Notes under the pieces: model-generated
Told to the model about the DNA's origin: nothing
Databases searched by the model: none
Seen by the model: only the letters and a program-made list of their open reading frames with translations
Made by a program: the position numbers and the translations under genes
Part shown: positions 1 to 8,469 of the stretch, in pieces
How positions within the stretch are numbered: the first letter of the stretch is position 1
Layout: each line of letters starts with the position of its first letter
Assembly: GCF_025753795.1 (NCBI RefSeq)
Contig: NZ_JAOWPS010000016.1
Location: forward strand, 1-64,000
Source of the DNA: Mesorhizobium sp. YC-39
GTDB taxonomy: Bacteria > Pseudomonadota > Alphaproteobacteria > Rhizobiales > Rhizobiaceae
DNA: 64,000 bases
Reading direction: 5' to 3'

Positions 1-114
1 TCGGCCAATCTCCAAAGTCGGCGCCTCAGTCCTTAACAACAATCGGTTGCCTCTGGCCCATGGCCGGGCGGACCCTATACCTTCAGGATGCCAGCAACCC
101 AACGAGGCCGCACC

Positions 115-501
115 ATGCGCAAACTCATCTCCACCGGTTCGCCCTTCGAAAAAACCGCCGGCTATTCGCGCGCCGTGGTGCAGGGCGACTGGTGTTTCGT
201 CTCCGGAACCACTGGCTACGACTATGCCTCCATGACGATGCCGGAGACGGTCGAGGCGCAGACGCGTAATTGCCTGGCGACCATCGCCAAGGCGTTGCGG
301 GATGGCGGTTTCGAGATGGCCGATGTGGTGCGGGCGCATTATTACATCACCGACCGGGCTTTCGTGGATGTCGTCTTCCCGATCCTCGGCGAGGCTTTTG
401 GCGAGATCAGGCCGGCGGCGACGATGATCGTCTGCCAGCTCAACAAACCGGAAATGAAGATCGAGATCGAAGTCACGGCGCTGCGGCGGGCGGCCCGATG
501 A
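115..501 (+). CDS. RidA/YjgF-family protein lacking the catalytic arginine
   Basis: The 128-residue product has the RidA (YjgF/UK114) fold signature, with a conserved C-terminal strand KIEIEVTAL near residues 115-123. Active RidA enzymes hydrolyse reactive enamines and imines released by PLP enzymes, using an arginine in a PARS motif. Here the matching stretch reads P100-A101-A102-T103, so the arginine is replaced by alanine and imine deaminase activity is doubtful. I chose the ATG at 115, preceded by a purine-rich CGAGG, over an ATG at 88 that would add nine unconserved residues. The gene overlaps the next one by ATGA, so the two are probably translationally coupled. The family call is firm; the substrate is unknown. 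Confidence 0.85.
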   Translation: MRKLISTGSPFEKTAGYSRAVVQGDWCFVSGTTGYDYASMTMPETVEAQTRNCLATIAKALRDGGFEMADVVRAHYYITDRAFVDVVFPILGEAFGEIRPAATMIVCQLNKPEMKIEIEVTALRRAAR

Positions 502-848
502 AAGTCCGGCGCATCGTTGCAAACATAGACACGCAGGACATTGCGGCGGCCAAGCGCTTCTATCAGGATGTGCTCGGCCTCGATCTCAAGATGGATCTTG
601 GCTGGATCGCCACCTATGGCTCGCAAGAGACAATGACCGTGCAGGTCAGCTTCATGGCCGAGGGCGGCTCCGGCACGCCGGTGCCGGATCTGTCGATCGA
701 AGTCGACGATGTCGACGCGGCGCTCAAAGCGATGAAGACCGCCGGCTTCGCCATCGAATACGGACCGGTCGACGAGCCCTGGGGCGTACGGCGATTCTTT
801 GTGCGCGATCCGTTCGGCAGGCTGGTCAATATTCTCTCGCATCAGTAG
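498..848 (+). CDS. VOC-superfamily (glyoxalase/bleomycin-resistance-like) protein
   Basis: This 116-residue protein is one vicinal-oxygen-chelate module. It starts with a strand and a helix (AAKRFYQDVLGLDL, residues 12-25) and ends with the usual VRDPFGRLVNIL strand. The first strand has no histidine metal ligand, which argues against true glyoxalase I and for a ligand-binding or resistance-type member. Its ATG lies inside the stop of the upstream RidA-like gene (ATGA), so both proteins are likely made together and may handle related reactive metabolites. That functional link is inferred from the overlap only. Confidence 0.85.
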   Translation: MKVRRIVANIDTQDIAAAKRFYQDVLGLDLKMDLGWIATYGSQETMTVQVSFMAEGGSGTPVPDLSIEVDDVDAALKAMKTAGFAIEYGPVDEPWGVRRFFVRDPFGRLVNILSHQ

Positions 849-879
849 GCGGCTTCTTGCGGGACGTTATTCCAGCTTG

Positions 880-916
880 GGTTCCTCTCCCCCGCCTCTG
901 GCGGGGGCGAGGAACC
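880..916. repeat. Intergenic palindrome (possible terminator)
   Basis: Two 16-base arms (880-895 and 901-916) match at 15 of 16 positions around a 5-base loop, with a run of C on one side and G on the other. It lies between the VOC gene and leuB. No T-run follows, so it may be a REP-like element or a weak terminator. Confidence 0.5.
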
Positions 917-1037
917 TCAAGCCCCGCAAGGCCGACAGCTCAGAAGGGCGTCGCAGCGTTCTTCATCCCCTTGCGCACAGCCTGCTTGCCGTTTAGCAAG
1001 GCCGCGGTTTCTCCAAACAGCATTGGGACGGTTCGCC

Positions 1038-2141
1038 ATGGCTTCGAAAAATCTTCTCCTGCTTGCCGGCGACGGTATCGGCCCCGAGGCCATGGCCGAA
1101 GTGAAGAAGTTGATATCAGCCATGAACGACAAGCTCGGCAGCGGTTTTACCACCGACGAGGGCCTGGTCGGCGGCTGCGCCTATGACGCGCATGGCGCGG
1201 CGATCTCCGATGCCGACATGGAAAAGGCGATGGCGGCCGACGCGGTGCTGTTCGGCGCCGTCGGCGGGCCGAAATGGGACAAGGTGGCTTACGAGGTACG
1301 CCCCGAAGCCGGGCTGCTGCGGCTGCGCAAGGACATGGAGCTGTTCGCCAATCTCAGGCCGGCCATCTGCTATCCGGCACTGGCCGCATCCTCCTCGCTC
1401 AAGCAGGAGGTGGTCGAGGGGCTCGATATATTGATCGTGCGCGAACTCACCGGCGGCGTCTATTTCGGCGAGCCGAAGCAGATCATCGACCTCGGCAACG
1501 GCCAGAAGCGCGGCATCGACACCCAGGTCTACGACACGTTCGAGATCGAGCGCATTTCCGGCGTCGCCTTCGAGCTGGCGCGCACGCGCAAGAACCATGT
1601 CACCTCGATGGAGAAGCGCAACGTCATGAAATCCGGCGTGCTGTGGAACGAGGTCGTCACCCAGACCCACAAGGCCAGATATGCCGACGTCAAGCTCGAC
1701 CACATGCTGGCCGATGCCGGCGGCATGCAGCTGGTGCGCTGGCCGAAACAGTTCGACGTCATCGTCACCGACAATCTGTTCGGCGACATGCTCTCCGACA
1801 TCGCCGCCATGCTGACCGGCTCGATCGGCATGCTGCCTTCGGCCTCGCTCGGCGCGCCTGACGTGAAGACCAAGAAGCGCAAGGCGCTTTACGAGCCGGT
1901 GCATGGCTCGGCGCCCGACATCGCCGGCAAGGGTATCGCCAACCCGATCGCCATGATCGCCTCCTTCGCCATGTGCCTGCGCTATTCCTTCGGCATGGTG
2001 GCCGAGGCCGACAAGCTCGAAGCCGCAATCGCCGCCGTGCTCGACGACGGGTTGCGCACCAAGGACATCCTGTCCGAGGGGATGACCGAAGTCGGCACCG
2101 TCCAGATGGGCGACGCGATCATCGCCAGGTTCCTGGGCTGA
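1038..2141 (+). CDS. leuB: 3-isopropylmalate dehydrogenase
   Basis: LeuB oxidatively decarboxylates 3-isopropylmalate with NAD+ in leucine synthesis, in the cytosol. The 367-residue protein opens with LLAGDGIGPE and carries the substrate-binding arginine-rich segment (EAGLLRLRKDMELFANLRP), RELTGGVYFG, the metal-site DNLFGDMLSD, and EPVHGSAPDIAGKGIANP. Length and motif order are normal for the family. I prefer the ATG at 1038 (MASKNLLLL) over an in-frame TTG at 1023, because the core begins at once after it. leuC and leuD are not adjacent, so leuB stands apart from the isomerase genes. The acetyltransferase gene follows after 4 bp and may be co-transcribed. Confidence 0.97.
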   Translation: MASKNLLLLAGDGIGPEAMAEVKKLISAMNDKLGSGFTTDEGLVGGCAYDAHGAAISDADMEKAMAADAVLFGAVGGPKWDKVAYEVRPEAGLLRLRKDMELFANLRPAICYPALAASSSLKQEVVEGLDILIVRELTGGVYFGEPKQIIDLGNGQKRGIDTQVYDTFEIERISGVAFELARTRKNHVTSMEKRNVMKSGVLWNEVVTQTHKARYADVKLDHMLADAGGMQLVRWPKQFDVIVTDNLFGDMLSDIAAMLTGSIGMLPSASLGAPDVKTKKRKALYEPVHGSAPDIAGKGIANPIAMIASFAMCLRYSFGMVAEADKLEAAIAAVLDDGLRTKDILSEGMTEVGTVQMGDAIIARFLG

Positions 2142-2145
2142 TTCC

Positions 2146-2634
2146 ATGGCAGTCGACGTCCGCTGGGCGACGACTGCGGATGCGGCGGCGCTTGCCCTCA
2201 TGTTTTGCGAGATGGCGGTGCATTACCGCCAGCCGCCGCTCGATACCGATCGGGCTTTATCGGCAGCGCGCAAATGGCTTGGCGAGGAAAGCCCGGCCTA
2301 TCCGCATTTCGCGCTCGCCTTCGTCGATGGCAAGGTGTCAGGCTTGGCTTCGGTGGCCATCGCGCATCCCGGCATCGATCTCGAGCGGTTGCTGTTCCTG
2401 AAGGATCTGTTCGTGCGCGAGAACACCCGCAATGAAGGCGTCGGCCGGGCGCTGATTGGCTTTCTCGCCAGCCATTGCCTCAGCCAAGGCGTCGGCCGCA
2501 TCGACCTGACCACCGAAGACTGGAACGAAGGCGCGCTGCGCTTCTACGAGCGACTTGGCGCGGAGCGCCACGGGCAGAAGATCTTCCTCAGACTGTCGGG
2601 CGAGGCGCTGGAGAAGATTTCGGCGAAACCCTGA
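2146..2634 (+). CDS. GNAT-family N-acetyltransferase
   Basis: The 162-residue protein has the GNAT core. Strand-rich residues 60-90 lead to the acetyl-CoA pyrophosphate loop RNEGVGRALIGF, and a late helix TEDWNEGALRFYERLGA closes the fold. It probably acetylates an amine on a small molecule or protein terminus; the substrate cannot be read from sequence. It starts 4 bp after leuB on the same strand. Its last 47 bp overlap the 3' end of the convergent DUF805 gene, so both C-terminal tails are encoded by the same DNA. Confidence 0.85.
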   Translation: MAVDVRWATTADAAALALMFCEMAVHYRQPPLDTDRALSAARKWLGEESPAYPHFALAFVDGKVSGLASVAIAHPGIDLERLLFLKDLFVRENTRNEGVGRALIGFLASHCLSQGVGRIDLTTEDWNEGALRFYERLGAERHGQKIFLRLSGEALEKISAKP

Positions 2635-3271
2635 CGCCGGCTGGTACAGGCCCCCACTGGTTCTCCTCGAATTGGGAGGGAAGAAGCCCGAAGATGAGAA
2701 AGGCCACGGCCCCCAAAGCCGGAGTGTAGCACAGCAAGACAAGCCAGCCGGTCAGCCCGATGTCGTGCAGACGCCGCACGACGACTGCGATCGACGGCAG
2801 AATTGCTACCAGCACGAAAAGCAGGGCAGGAACGTACCCGATCGAGGTCCTTGGACCGTCGTCGAAACCGCTTATTGCCAGGTTGAGCAGAATGCCGAAA
2901 CCGAACAGCGCCACGAGCACAATGTAGAGCCAGAGATAGAACGCCCAAAACTCCTTACGGCAGGCCCGGCCGGTGAAATTGCGGTAGTCGTCGCCCAGAG
3001 CTCGCAGGAAATAAGCCCACAAGCCCATAGATGGGGCCGGCCGACGTTCGGCGGAACGGGTAGGCCGCTGCGACGGATCGCGTCTTGGCGCCGTTGCGGC
3101 GACGATGTCATGCGCCGTCCCGTCGTCCGCCCGGAACTCGACCACCGTGCCCCTGAGCAGCGCGATGTCCTGACTCAGGTCCGCACGCGCGAAGATATAG
3201 CGCTTACCATCCACTCCGTTGATGTAGCCGTAATCCTGATCCTCGTCGTAGTGGAATACCGTCCCGCGCAT
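2588..3271 (-). CDS. Cold-shock-like domain fused to DUF805 membrane domain (copy 1)
   Basis: The 227-residue protein has two parts. Residues 1-60 resemble a cold-shock/OB domain: GTVFHYDEDQDYGYI and KRYIFAR sit where the RNA-binding RNP1 and RNP2 strands would be. After an Arg/Pro-rich linker, residues 95-212 form a DUF805 domain with NFTGRACRKEFW, several membrane helices and RRLHDIGLTGW. DUF805 proteins are inner-membrane proteins of unknown role. I chose the ATG at 3271 because the paralogue downstream starts at the same place in the alignment. The C-terminus runs about 14 residues past the paralogue's end and into the convergent acetyltransferase gene. Confidence 0.8.
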   Translation of the reverse strand: MRGTVFHYDEDQDYGYINGVDGKRYIFARADLSQDIALLRGTVVEFRADDGTAHDIVAATAPRRDPSQRPTRSAERRPAPSMGLWAYFLRALGDDYRNFTGRACRKEFWAFYLWLYIVLVALFGFGILLNLAISGFDDGPRTSIGYVPALLFVLVAILPSIAVVVRRLHDIGLTGWLVLLCYTPALGAVAFLIFGLLPSQFEENQWGPVPAGVRVSPKSSPAPRPTV

Positions 3272-3387
3272 TGCTTTGCCCCCAAAAAATTCCCGGTTCC
3301 ATACTATCCAAGGTTGTTCATGATTGCAATATGCACGCAAGACATGCATGATTGAGCTCCAGGCGCGGATGCTGGGCAAGGCGCAGG

Positions 3388-4086
3388 CTAAACCCTGACG
3401 CCCGTCGGCACCGGGCCCCACTGGTTTTCCCGGCCTTGAGTCGGGATCAGCGCAAAGATCAGGATGATCAGGCTGCCGAAGGTCGGGATCAAGACAAGCA
3501 GGACGAGCCAGCCGGTCAGGCCGATATCGTGCAGGCGACGCACGTTGAGTCCGAGCCACGGCAGGACTGTCGCCAGCAGGAAGAGGCCGCAAAGGCCGAT
3601 CGTCACGGCCGGCAATTCGTCGAGATTGGCCATGGTGTCGTCGATGAAGACGCCGATGCCGCCAATCACCAGCAGCGCGATCGTCCAGAACAGGAAATAG
3701 CCCCAATATTCCTTGCGGCGGGCGCGGCCGGCGAAGTTGAAGTAATTCTCGGTCAGACCGCGCCAGAAATAATCCCATAATCCGGTGGTTGCCGCAGGCT
3801 CGTTGTCGGCGGATCGGCCGAACTGTTGTGGCTTGGATGTTTCGGGCGCATTGCCGGTTTGAGAGGGCGCGGCGGTTGCAGTAGCAGGAGCATCGGCTGC
3901 CTTGGCATCAATCGAAAAGACATCGCGCGCCCGGCCGCCACCCGGCTGGAACTCAACGAGCGCGCCCTTGGCCATCGACGTCTCACGGCGCAGATTCTCG
4001 CGCGCGAAACTGTAGCGATTGCCATCGGCTCCAGTGATGAAACCGAAGCCCTGGGTCTCGTCATAGTGAAGAACCTCGCCGCGCAT
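3388..4086 (-). CDS. Cold-shock-like domain fused to DUF805 membrane domain (copy 2)
   Basis: This 232-residue protein is a tandem paralogue of the gene at 2588-3271. Its first 60 residues match the cold-shock-like module (GEVLHYDETQGFGFI, RYSFAR). An Ala/Thr-rich linker follows, then DUF805 at about residues 115-228 with NFAGRARRKEYW and RRLHDIGLTGW and three or four hydrophobic helices. The pair is separated by 116 bp and faces the same way, so the arrangement comes from tandem duplication. It could tether a nucleic-acid-binding module to the inner membrane. That is inference; the molecular role is unknown. Confidence 0.8.
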   Translation of the reverse strand: MRGEVLHYDETQGFGFITGADGNRYSFARENLRRETSMAKGALVEFQPGGGRARDVFSIDAKAADAPATATAAPSQTGNAPETSKPQQFGRSADNEPAATTGLWDYFWRGLTENYFNFAGRARRKEYWGYFLFWTIALLVIGGIGVFIDDTMANLDELPAVTIGLCGLFLLATVLPWLGLNVRRLHDIGLTGWLVLLVLIPTFGSLIILIFALIPTQGRENQWGPVPTGVRV

Positions 4087-4289
4087 GCTTGCCCACCCCC
4101 ATTCGCGTCTCGCCCAGACTGTCTAGAGTTGCGGCGGATCGCAAGGGGTGCAACTGCCAAGGTCTACGATTTGTGGCCGGGGCTCTCATGACGAAGGGAG
4201 GGATGTTTCGGCCAATCTCCAAGGTTTGCGATCCGCCGCGGGAAGGTGACGTTCGCTGTCCATCGGCTTCCAGCCTATCCAAATCGTCG

Positions 4290-6146
4290 TTAAGCCGGCC
4301 GCTTCTTCGATTTCTTGTGTTTCGGCGATCCGCTGGTCTCGAATTTCGGTTTGCCCGCCTTCTTCGCCCAGGGTTTTGCCTCGGAGGCACCGGCGTCGCG
4401 CTGCCCGGCCGGCGCCGCGCGCTTCTCGAATTTCGGCTTCGGCGCGTTCGGATCGAACGCTCCCTTGCCGCGATGCGGCTTCTTGTCAGGCCTCGGCGGC
4501 TGGTAGCCGGCCCGCGACAAATCGGGAGTGCCTTCCAGCCGCTTCACCACGATGTTGTTCTGCAGCTTGCGGTCTGGCCCGATCGCGGCAAGGAAGCGGT
4601 CGGCCCAATCGGCTGATATCTGCACGAAGGTTTCCTCCGGCTGCATCTTGATGGCGCCGATCTCGCGCTTGGTGATGCCGCCGGTGCGACACAGCATCGG
4701 GATCAGCCAGCGCGGCTCGGCATTCTGCCGGCGTCCGACGGACAGCGAGAACCAGACACTGGCGCCGAAATCGTCCCGGCGACTGGGCTGCTCATCGCGG
4801 CGTGCAAATTTTTCGCCCGACGGCGTGAACGGTGCGACGTCCAAAAGATCCTCGGGCGCCGAACGGCTGGAGCGGCACATCCGCACGAAAGCGGCCGCCA
4901 CCCGTTCGGCGCCATGTTTTTCGAGAAGCGTGTCGACGAAGCCGCGCTCGTCTTCATTCACCGGTTCTTCGAAGGCCGGGTCGGCAAGGATGCGCTCGTC
5001 GTCGCGCCTGAGCACGTCGTCGGCCGAGGGCGGACTCGCCCAAGTCGCCTTGAGGCCGGCACTTTGCAGCAAGCGTTCGGTGCGCCGGCGGGCGCTGTTG
5101 GGCACGATCAGCGCGCTGACGCCTTTCCGTCCCGCCCGGCCCGTGCGCCCGCTGCGGTGCAGGAGCGTCTCCGGGTTGGTCGGCAGGTCGGCATGAACAA
5201 CCAGTTCGAGATTGGGCAGGTCGATGCCGCGCGCCGCCACGTCGGTGGCGATGCAGACTTTGGCGCGGCCGTCGCGCATCGCCTGCAGCGCGTGGCTGCG
5301 CTCGTTTTGGCTGAGCTCGCCGGACAGTGCCACGACCGAGAAATTGCGGTTGTTGAAGCGCGCGGTCAAATGGTTGACGGCGGCGCGGGTGTTGCAGAAC
5401 ACCAGCGCGTTCTTCGCCTCGTAATAGCGCAGCACGTTGATGATGGCGTTCTCCCGGTCGGCCGGGGCGACGCTCAGCGCCCGGTATTCGATATCGAGAT
5501 GCTGCTTTTCCTCGCCAGCGGCCGAGATGCGCACGGCATTGCGCTGGTAGCCCTGGGCCAAAGTGGCGATGGAGCGCGGCACGGTGGCCGAAAACATCAA
5601 GGTGCGGCGCTCGGCTGGAGCGGCGTCGAGGATGAATTCCAGATCCTCGCGAAAGCCAAGGTCGAGCATCTCGTCGGCCTCGTCGAGCACCACCGCCTTC
5701 AGCGCCGACATGTCGAGCGAGTGCCGGGCGATGTGGTCGCGCAAGCGTCCGGGCGTGCCGACGACGATATGGGCGCCGCGCTCCAGCGCGCGCCGCTCGG
5801 TGCGCATGTCCATGCCGCCGACGCAGGACGCTATCGCTGCGCCAGTCAGCTCGTAAAGCCATTCCAGCTCGCGCGTTACTTGCAGGGCGAGCTCGCGCGT
5901 CGGTGCCACGGCCAGCGCCAGGGGTGCTGCGGCGTGGGTAAAGCGCTCCACGCCGCCGAGAAGTGTCGGCGCCATGGCAAGACCGAAAGCGACGGTCTTG
6001 CCGGAGCCGGTCTGCGCCGAAACCAGTGCGTCGGCTTGACCGAGCTCGGGCGCCAAGACAGCCTTCTGTACCGGCGTCAGCTCGGCATAGCCGCGTTTTT
6101 CCAGCGCCGCTGCCAGCGCAGGAACGATACCTTCGAAATTGGACAT
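4290..6146 (-). CDS. DEAD-box ATP-dependent RNA helicase with DbpA-type RNA-binding domain
   Basis: The 618-residue helicase carries the full motif set: Q motif (LTPVQ, residues 24-28), Walker A SAQTGSGKT (43-51), PTRELALQV, GG, TPGRLRDH, DEAD (155-158), SAT near 186, and HRSGRTGRAGRKG in the second RecA lobe. Around residues 470-545 lies a DbpA-like RNA-binding domain, followed by a Lys/Arg-rich tail ending in KHKKSKKRPA. Such helicases remodel rRNA during ribosome assembly and often help growth in the cold. Two cold-shock-domain genes lie just downstream on the same strand, which fits but does not prove a shared cold response. CsdA/DeaD-like and DbpA-like naming are both possible. Confidence 0.9.
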   Translation of the reverse strand: MSNFEGIVPALAAALEKRGYAELTPVQKAVLAPELGQADALVSAQTGSGKTVAFGLAMAPTLLGGVERFTHAAAPLALAVAPTRELALQVTRELEWLYELTGAAIASCVGGMDMRTERRALERGAHIVVGTPGRLRDHIARHSLDMSALKAVVLDEADEMLDLGFREDLEFILDAAPAERRTLMFSATVPRSIATLAQGYQRNAVRISAAGEEKQHLDIEYRALSVAPADRENAIINVLRYYEAKNALVFCNTRAAVNHLTARFNNRNFSVVALSGELSQNERSHALQAMRDGRAKVCIATDVAARGIDLPNLELVVHADLPTNPETLLHRSGRTGRAGRKGVSALIVPNSARRRTERLLQSAGLKATWASPPSADDVLRRDDERILADPAFEEPVNEDERGFVDTLLEKHGAERVAAAFVRMCRSSRSAPEDLLDVAPFTPSGEKFARRDEQPSRRDDFGASVWFSLSVGRRQNAEPRWLIPMLCRTGGITKREIGAIKMQPEETFVQISADWADRFLAAIGPDRKLQNNIVVKRLEGTPDLSRAGYQPPRPDKKPHRGKGAFDPNAPKPKFEKRAAPAGQRDAGASEAKPWAKKAGKPKFETSGSPKHKKSKKRPA

Positions 6147-6496
6147 CTCGCTCTTTCGGAATTCGGATTCTTTTTATGCCCGGCAATGGGTCATCCGTCG
6201 GCGGGCGCGCTATCAGCGCCACGAGCCAGACGATCTTGCCGTACGTACTTCGCGCGGCAGCCATTGTACAGGGCAAGTGTGGCGCCTCGTTGCGATTGAC
6301 TCTTTGCACAAACCGCGTAAAAGCCGGCTCCAAACGGGACAGTTTCGATGCGCGGCCTTTTGATGGCGCTCCTTGCATTCGACATCTCCAGCCACAATGT
6401 ACACCATTGGGCCGGGCGCATTGGCGCGTCATCCCGTTCCAGCAAAACCATGGCCAAAACCACCACCAAAACGGTGTGATTCCCTTGGCCTAACCA
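6147..6496. other. Divergent intergenic region between the helicase and asd
   Basis: These 350 bp separate the minus-strand helicase from the asd leader and must hold both promoters. I see no convincing gene: a minus-strand reading frame at 6191-6469 has no family features and no ribosome site. The segment at 6430-6475 is rich in CCAAAAC/ACCACC words but shows no clear palindrome. Confidence 0.5.
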
Positions 6497-6572
6497 CCCT
6501 CTCCCGGGTCCGGCCCGGGGGTTGAAACCCGCATCGGCCGGCGGGTTTTCTCCAAAACCAAAGCGGAGAGGG
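6497..6572 (+). promoter_or_regulatory. Structured asd leader with alternative hairpins
   Basis: A closing stem pairs CCCTCTCC (6497-6504) with GGAGAGGG (6565-6572), directly before the asd ribosome site. Inside are a CCCGGG/CCCGGG hairpin (6503-6508 with 6514-6519) and a GAAACCCGC/GCGGGTTTTC hairpin (6524-6532 with 6541-6550). The 3' arm of the second also fits a competing perfect hairpin GGTTTT/AAAACC (6544-6549 with 6554-6559). Two exclusive folds so close to the start codon look like an attenuator or riboswitch-like switch. A dispersed repeat is the alternative. Confidence 0.45.
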
Positions 6573-6585
6573 ACAGGAGAACTTT

Positions 6586-7620
6586 ATGAGTTTCAAGGTT
6601 GCGATCGTCGGCGCCACGGGCAATGTGGGCCGGGAAATGCTCAACATACTGGAAGAGCGCGGCTTTCCGGTGAGCGAAGTTGTGGCGCTGGCCTCGCGGC
6701 GCAGCCAGGGCACGGAAGTGTCCTTCGGCGACCGCACGCTGAAGGTCAGGGCGCTGGACAGCTACGACTTCTCCGACACCGACATCTGCATCATGTCGGC
6801 CGGCGGCAATGTGTCGAAGGAATGGTCGCCGAAGATCGGCAAGCAGGGCTGCGTCGTTATCGATAATTCGTCGGCCTTCCGCTACGACCAGGACGTGCCG
6901 CTGATCGTGCCGGAAGTGAACCCGGACGCGATCTCGCTGTTCACGCGCAAGAACATCATCGCCAACCCGAACTGCTCGACGGCGCAGCTCGTCGTGGCGC
7001 TGAAGCCGCTGCATGATTTCGCCACCATCAAGCGCGTCGTCGTCGCCACCTATCAGTCGGTGTCGGGTGCCGGCAAGGAAGGCATGGACGAGCTGTTCAC
7101 GCAGACGCGGGCCGTGTTCGTCGCCGATACCGTCGACGTCAAGAAGTTCACCAAGCGCATCGCCTTCAACGTCATCCCGCATATCGACGTCTTCCTCGAC
7201 GACGGCTTCACCAAGGAAGAGTGGAAGATGGTCGCCGAGACCAAGAAGATGCTCGACCCCAAGATCAAGCTGACGGCGACCTGCGTGCGCGTGCCGGTGT
7301 TCATCGGCCATTCGGAGGCGGTCAACATCGAGTTTGAAAAGCCGATCACCGCCGACGAGGCGCGCGATATCCTGCGCGACGCGCCGGGCTGCCAGGTCTT
7401 GGACAAGCGCGAGGACGGCGGCTACATCACGCCGCTGGAATCGGCCGGCGAGGACGCCACCTTCATCTCGCGCATCCGCGAGGACTCCACCATCGACAAC
7501 GGCTTGTCGATGTGGATCGTCTCCGACAATCTGCGCAAGGGCGCGGCGCTCAACGCCGTGCAGATCGCCGAGCTGCTGGTTGAGCGGGGGCTTATCCAGC
7601 CGAAGAAGAAGGCGGCTTAG
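6586..7620 (+). CDS. asd: Aspartate-semialdehyde dehydrogenase
   Basis: Asd reduces aspartyl-4-phosphate to aspartate semialdehyde with NADPH, feeding lysine, diaminopimelate, threonine and methionine synthesis. The 344-residue product has the nucleotide loop GATGNVGREML (residues 9-19), the catalytic cysteine C130 in ANPNCST, and the downstream RVPVFIGHSEAV segment with the active-site Arg/His pair. Its length is normal for the family. The ATG at 6586 is preceded by ACAGGAGA. A compact structured leader lies immediately upstream, so control at the RNA level is possible. No partner gene of the pathway is adjacent; dapF is 42 kb away. Confidence 0.97.
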   Translation: MSFKVAIVGATGNVGREMLNILEERGFPVSEVVALASRRSQGTEVSFGDRTLKVRALDSYDFSDTDICIMSAGGNVSKEWSPKIGKQGCVVIDNSSAFRYDQDVPLIVPEVNPDAISLFTRKNIIANPNCSTAQLVVALKPLHDFATIKRVVVATYQSVSGAGKEGMDELFTQTRAVFVADTVDVKKFTKRIAFNVIPHIDVFLDDGFTKEEWKMVAETKKMLDPKIKLTATCVRVPVFIGHSEAVNIEFEKPITADEARDILRDAPGCQVLDKREDGGYITPLESAGEDATFISRIREDSTIDNGLSMWIVSDNLRKGAALNAVQIAELLVERGLIQPKKKAA

Positions 7621-7725
7621 TTTTCGCTCACGGGCCGTATCGCCGCTGCCGCGGCGGGGCCCTGCGCGGGCGCGCCGGACGACCGGCGGCCCGCGGTCGC
7701 GGGCCTGGCCTTCGGCCGGATGCTC

Positions 7726-7752
7726 CCTTCTCCCCGTTTACGGGGGAGAAGG
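7726..7752. repeat. CCTTCTCCCC palindrome
   Basis: CCTTCTCCCC (7726-7735) and GGGGAGAAGG (7743-7752) form a perfect 10-bp stem. It lies in the 230-bp convergent gap between asd and the ACT-domain gene, inside a G+C-rich stretch with further short inverted repeats. It could end transcription from both sides or be a dispersed REP-like unit. Confidence 0.55.
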
Positions 7753-7851
7753 TGCCGGTCCACCCTCCGCAGCTGCAGCGCAGCTGCTGCGGAGGACGGG
7801 CAGGCCGATGAGGGGCGGCACCGGCGTTTCAGGTAGTCGCATTGGCCGGCA

Positions 7852-8259
7852 TCACCTCCGGCTCTCCTCCGCCAGCTTTTCCAACATCGCCATCGCCTCT
7901 TCCGCCCGGTCGGCCGGCACGAACAGATGATCGTGGTAGAAGGCCGAGACCGGATTGACGCCCATGCCGGCGCTGGCCAGCCGTGTGGTGATGGCAGCGA
8001 GGAAGCCGACGGCTTCCAGTGACGAATGGATGTTCAGCGTGATCATGCGGCTCGGGAAAACGCCGTCCAGGCCGGCCGCCCTTGCCTGATCCTCGAGCAC
8101 GATCAGCGTCGTGCCCTCGCGCTCGCGAAACAGCATCACCGGATCGAGCCCGCCGGGAACCGGCACAGCGGGCGGCACGGTGACGAAGACATGGATGCCG
8201 GCAAGCAATTGCGGCGTCATCGTCGCCAGAAGTTTCTTCAGATCGGTCTCGCCGCTCAT
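7852..8259 (-). CDS. ACT domain-containing protein (DUF2241-like)
   Basis: The 135-residue protein begins with a DLKKLLATMTPQLLAGIHVFVTVP segment typical of DUF2241 and ends in an ACT-like ligand-binding module (about residues 65-130), including MITLNIHSSLEAVGFLAAITTRLA. ACT domains sense amino acids, but the ligand here is unknown. I chose the ATG at 8259 (MSGETDLKK), which has GGATGG just before it, over a longer start at 8292. The gene is convergent with asd. No catalytic domain is attached. Confidence 0.75.
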   Translation of the reverse strand: MSGETDLKKLLATMTPQLLAGIHVFVTVPPAVPVPGGLDPVMLFREREGTTLIVLEDQARAAGLDGVFPSRMITLNIHSSLEAVGFLAAITTRLASAGMGVNPVSAFYHDHLFVPADRAEEAMAMLEKLAEESRR

Positions 8260-8469
8260 TGCCATCCTCCGACTGACGCCCTTGGCGGGCATGCAGAATG
8301 CATATCCGCGCTGGATGGATGCCGATAGTCCCCGGCGGTTACGGTCCGTGGGTCATCGCTGCGCTTGGCGAAAAAGTTCCCGTACCGTGTCGGATCGCCG
8401 CCTGGTGCCGCGTCCTTGCTTCGAACCTGGCGAACGAGGCCAGTGCCCGAAACAACGGAGGGAACACCT

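Noticed and set aside
880..1037. Leucine attenuator before leuB
   Set aside because: There is a palindrome but no leader peptide with leucine codons and no competing fold.
1116..2201. Long minus-strand reading frame (361 codons) opposite leuB
   Set aside because: leuB on the plus strand has all family motifs; the opposite frame is His/Asp/Gly-rich with no known domain, which is typical of shadows in G+C-rich DNA.
6191..6469. Possible 92-codon minus-strand gene before asd
   Set aside because: No ribosome site, no family features, and it overlaps the divergent promoter region.
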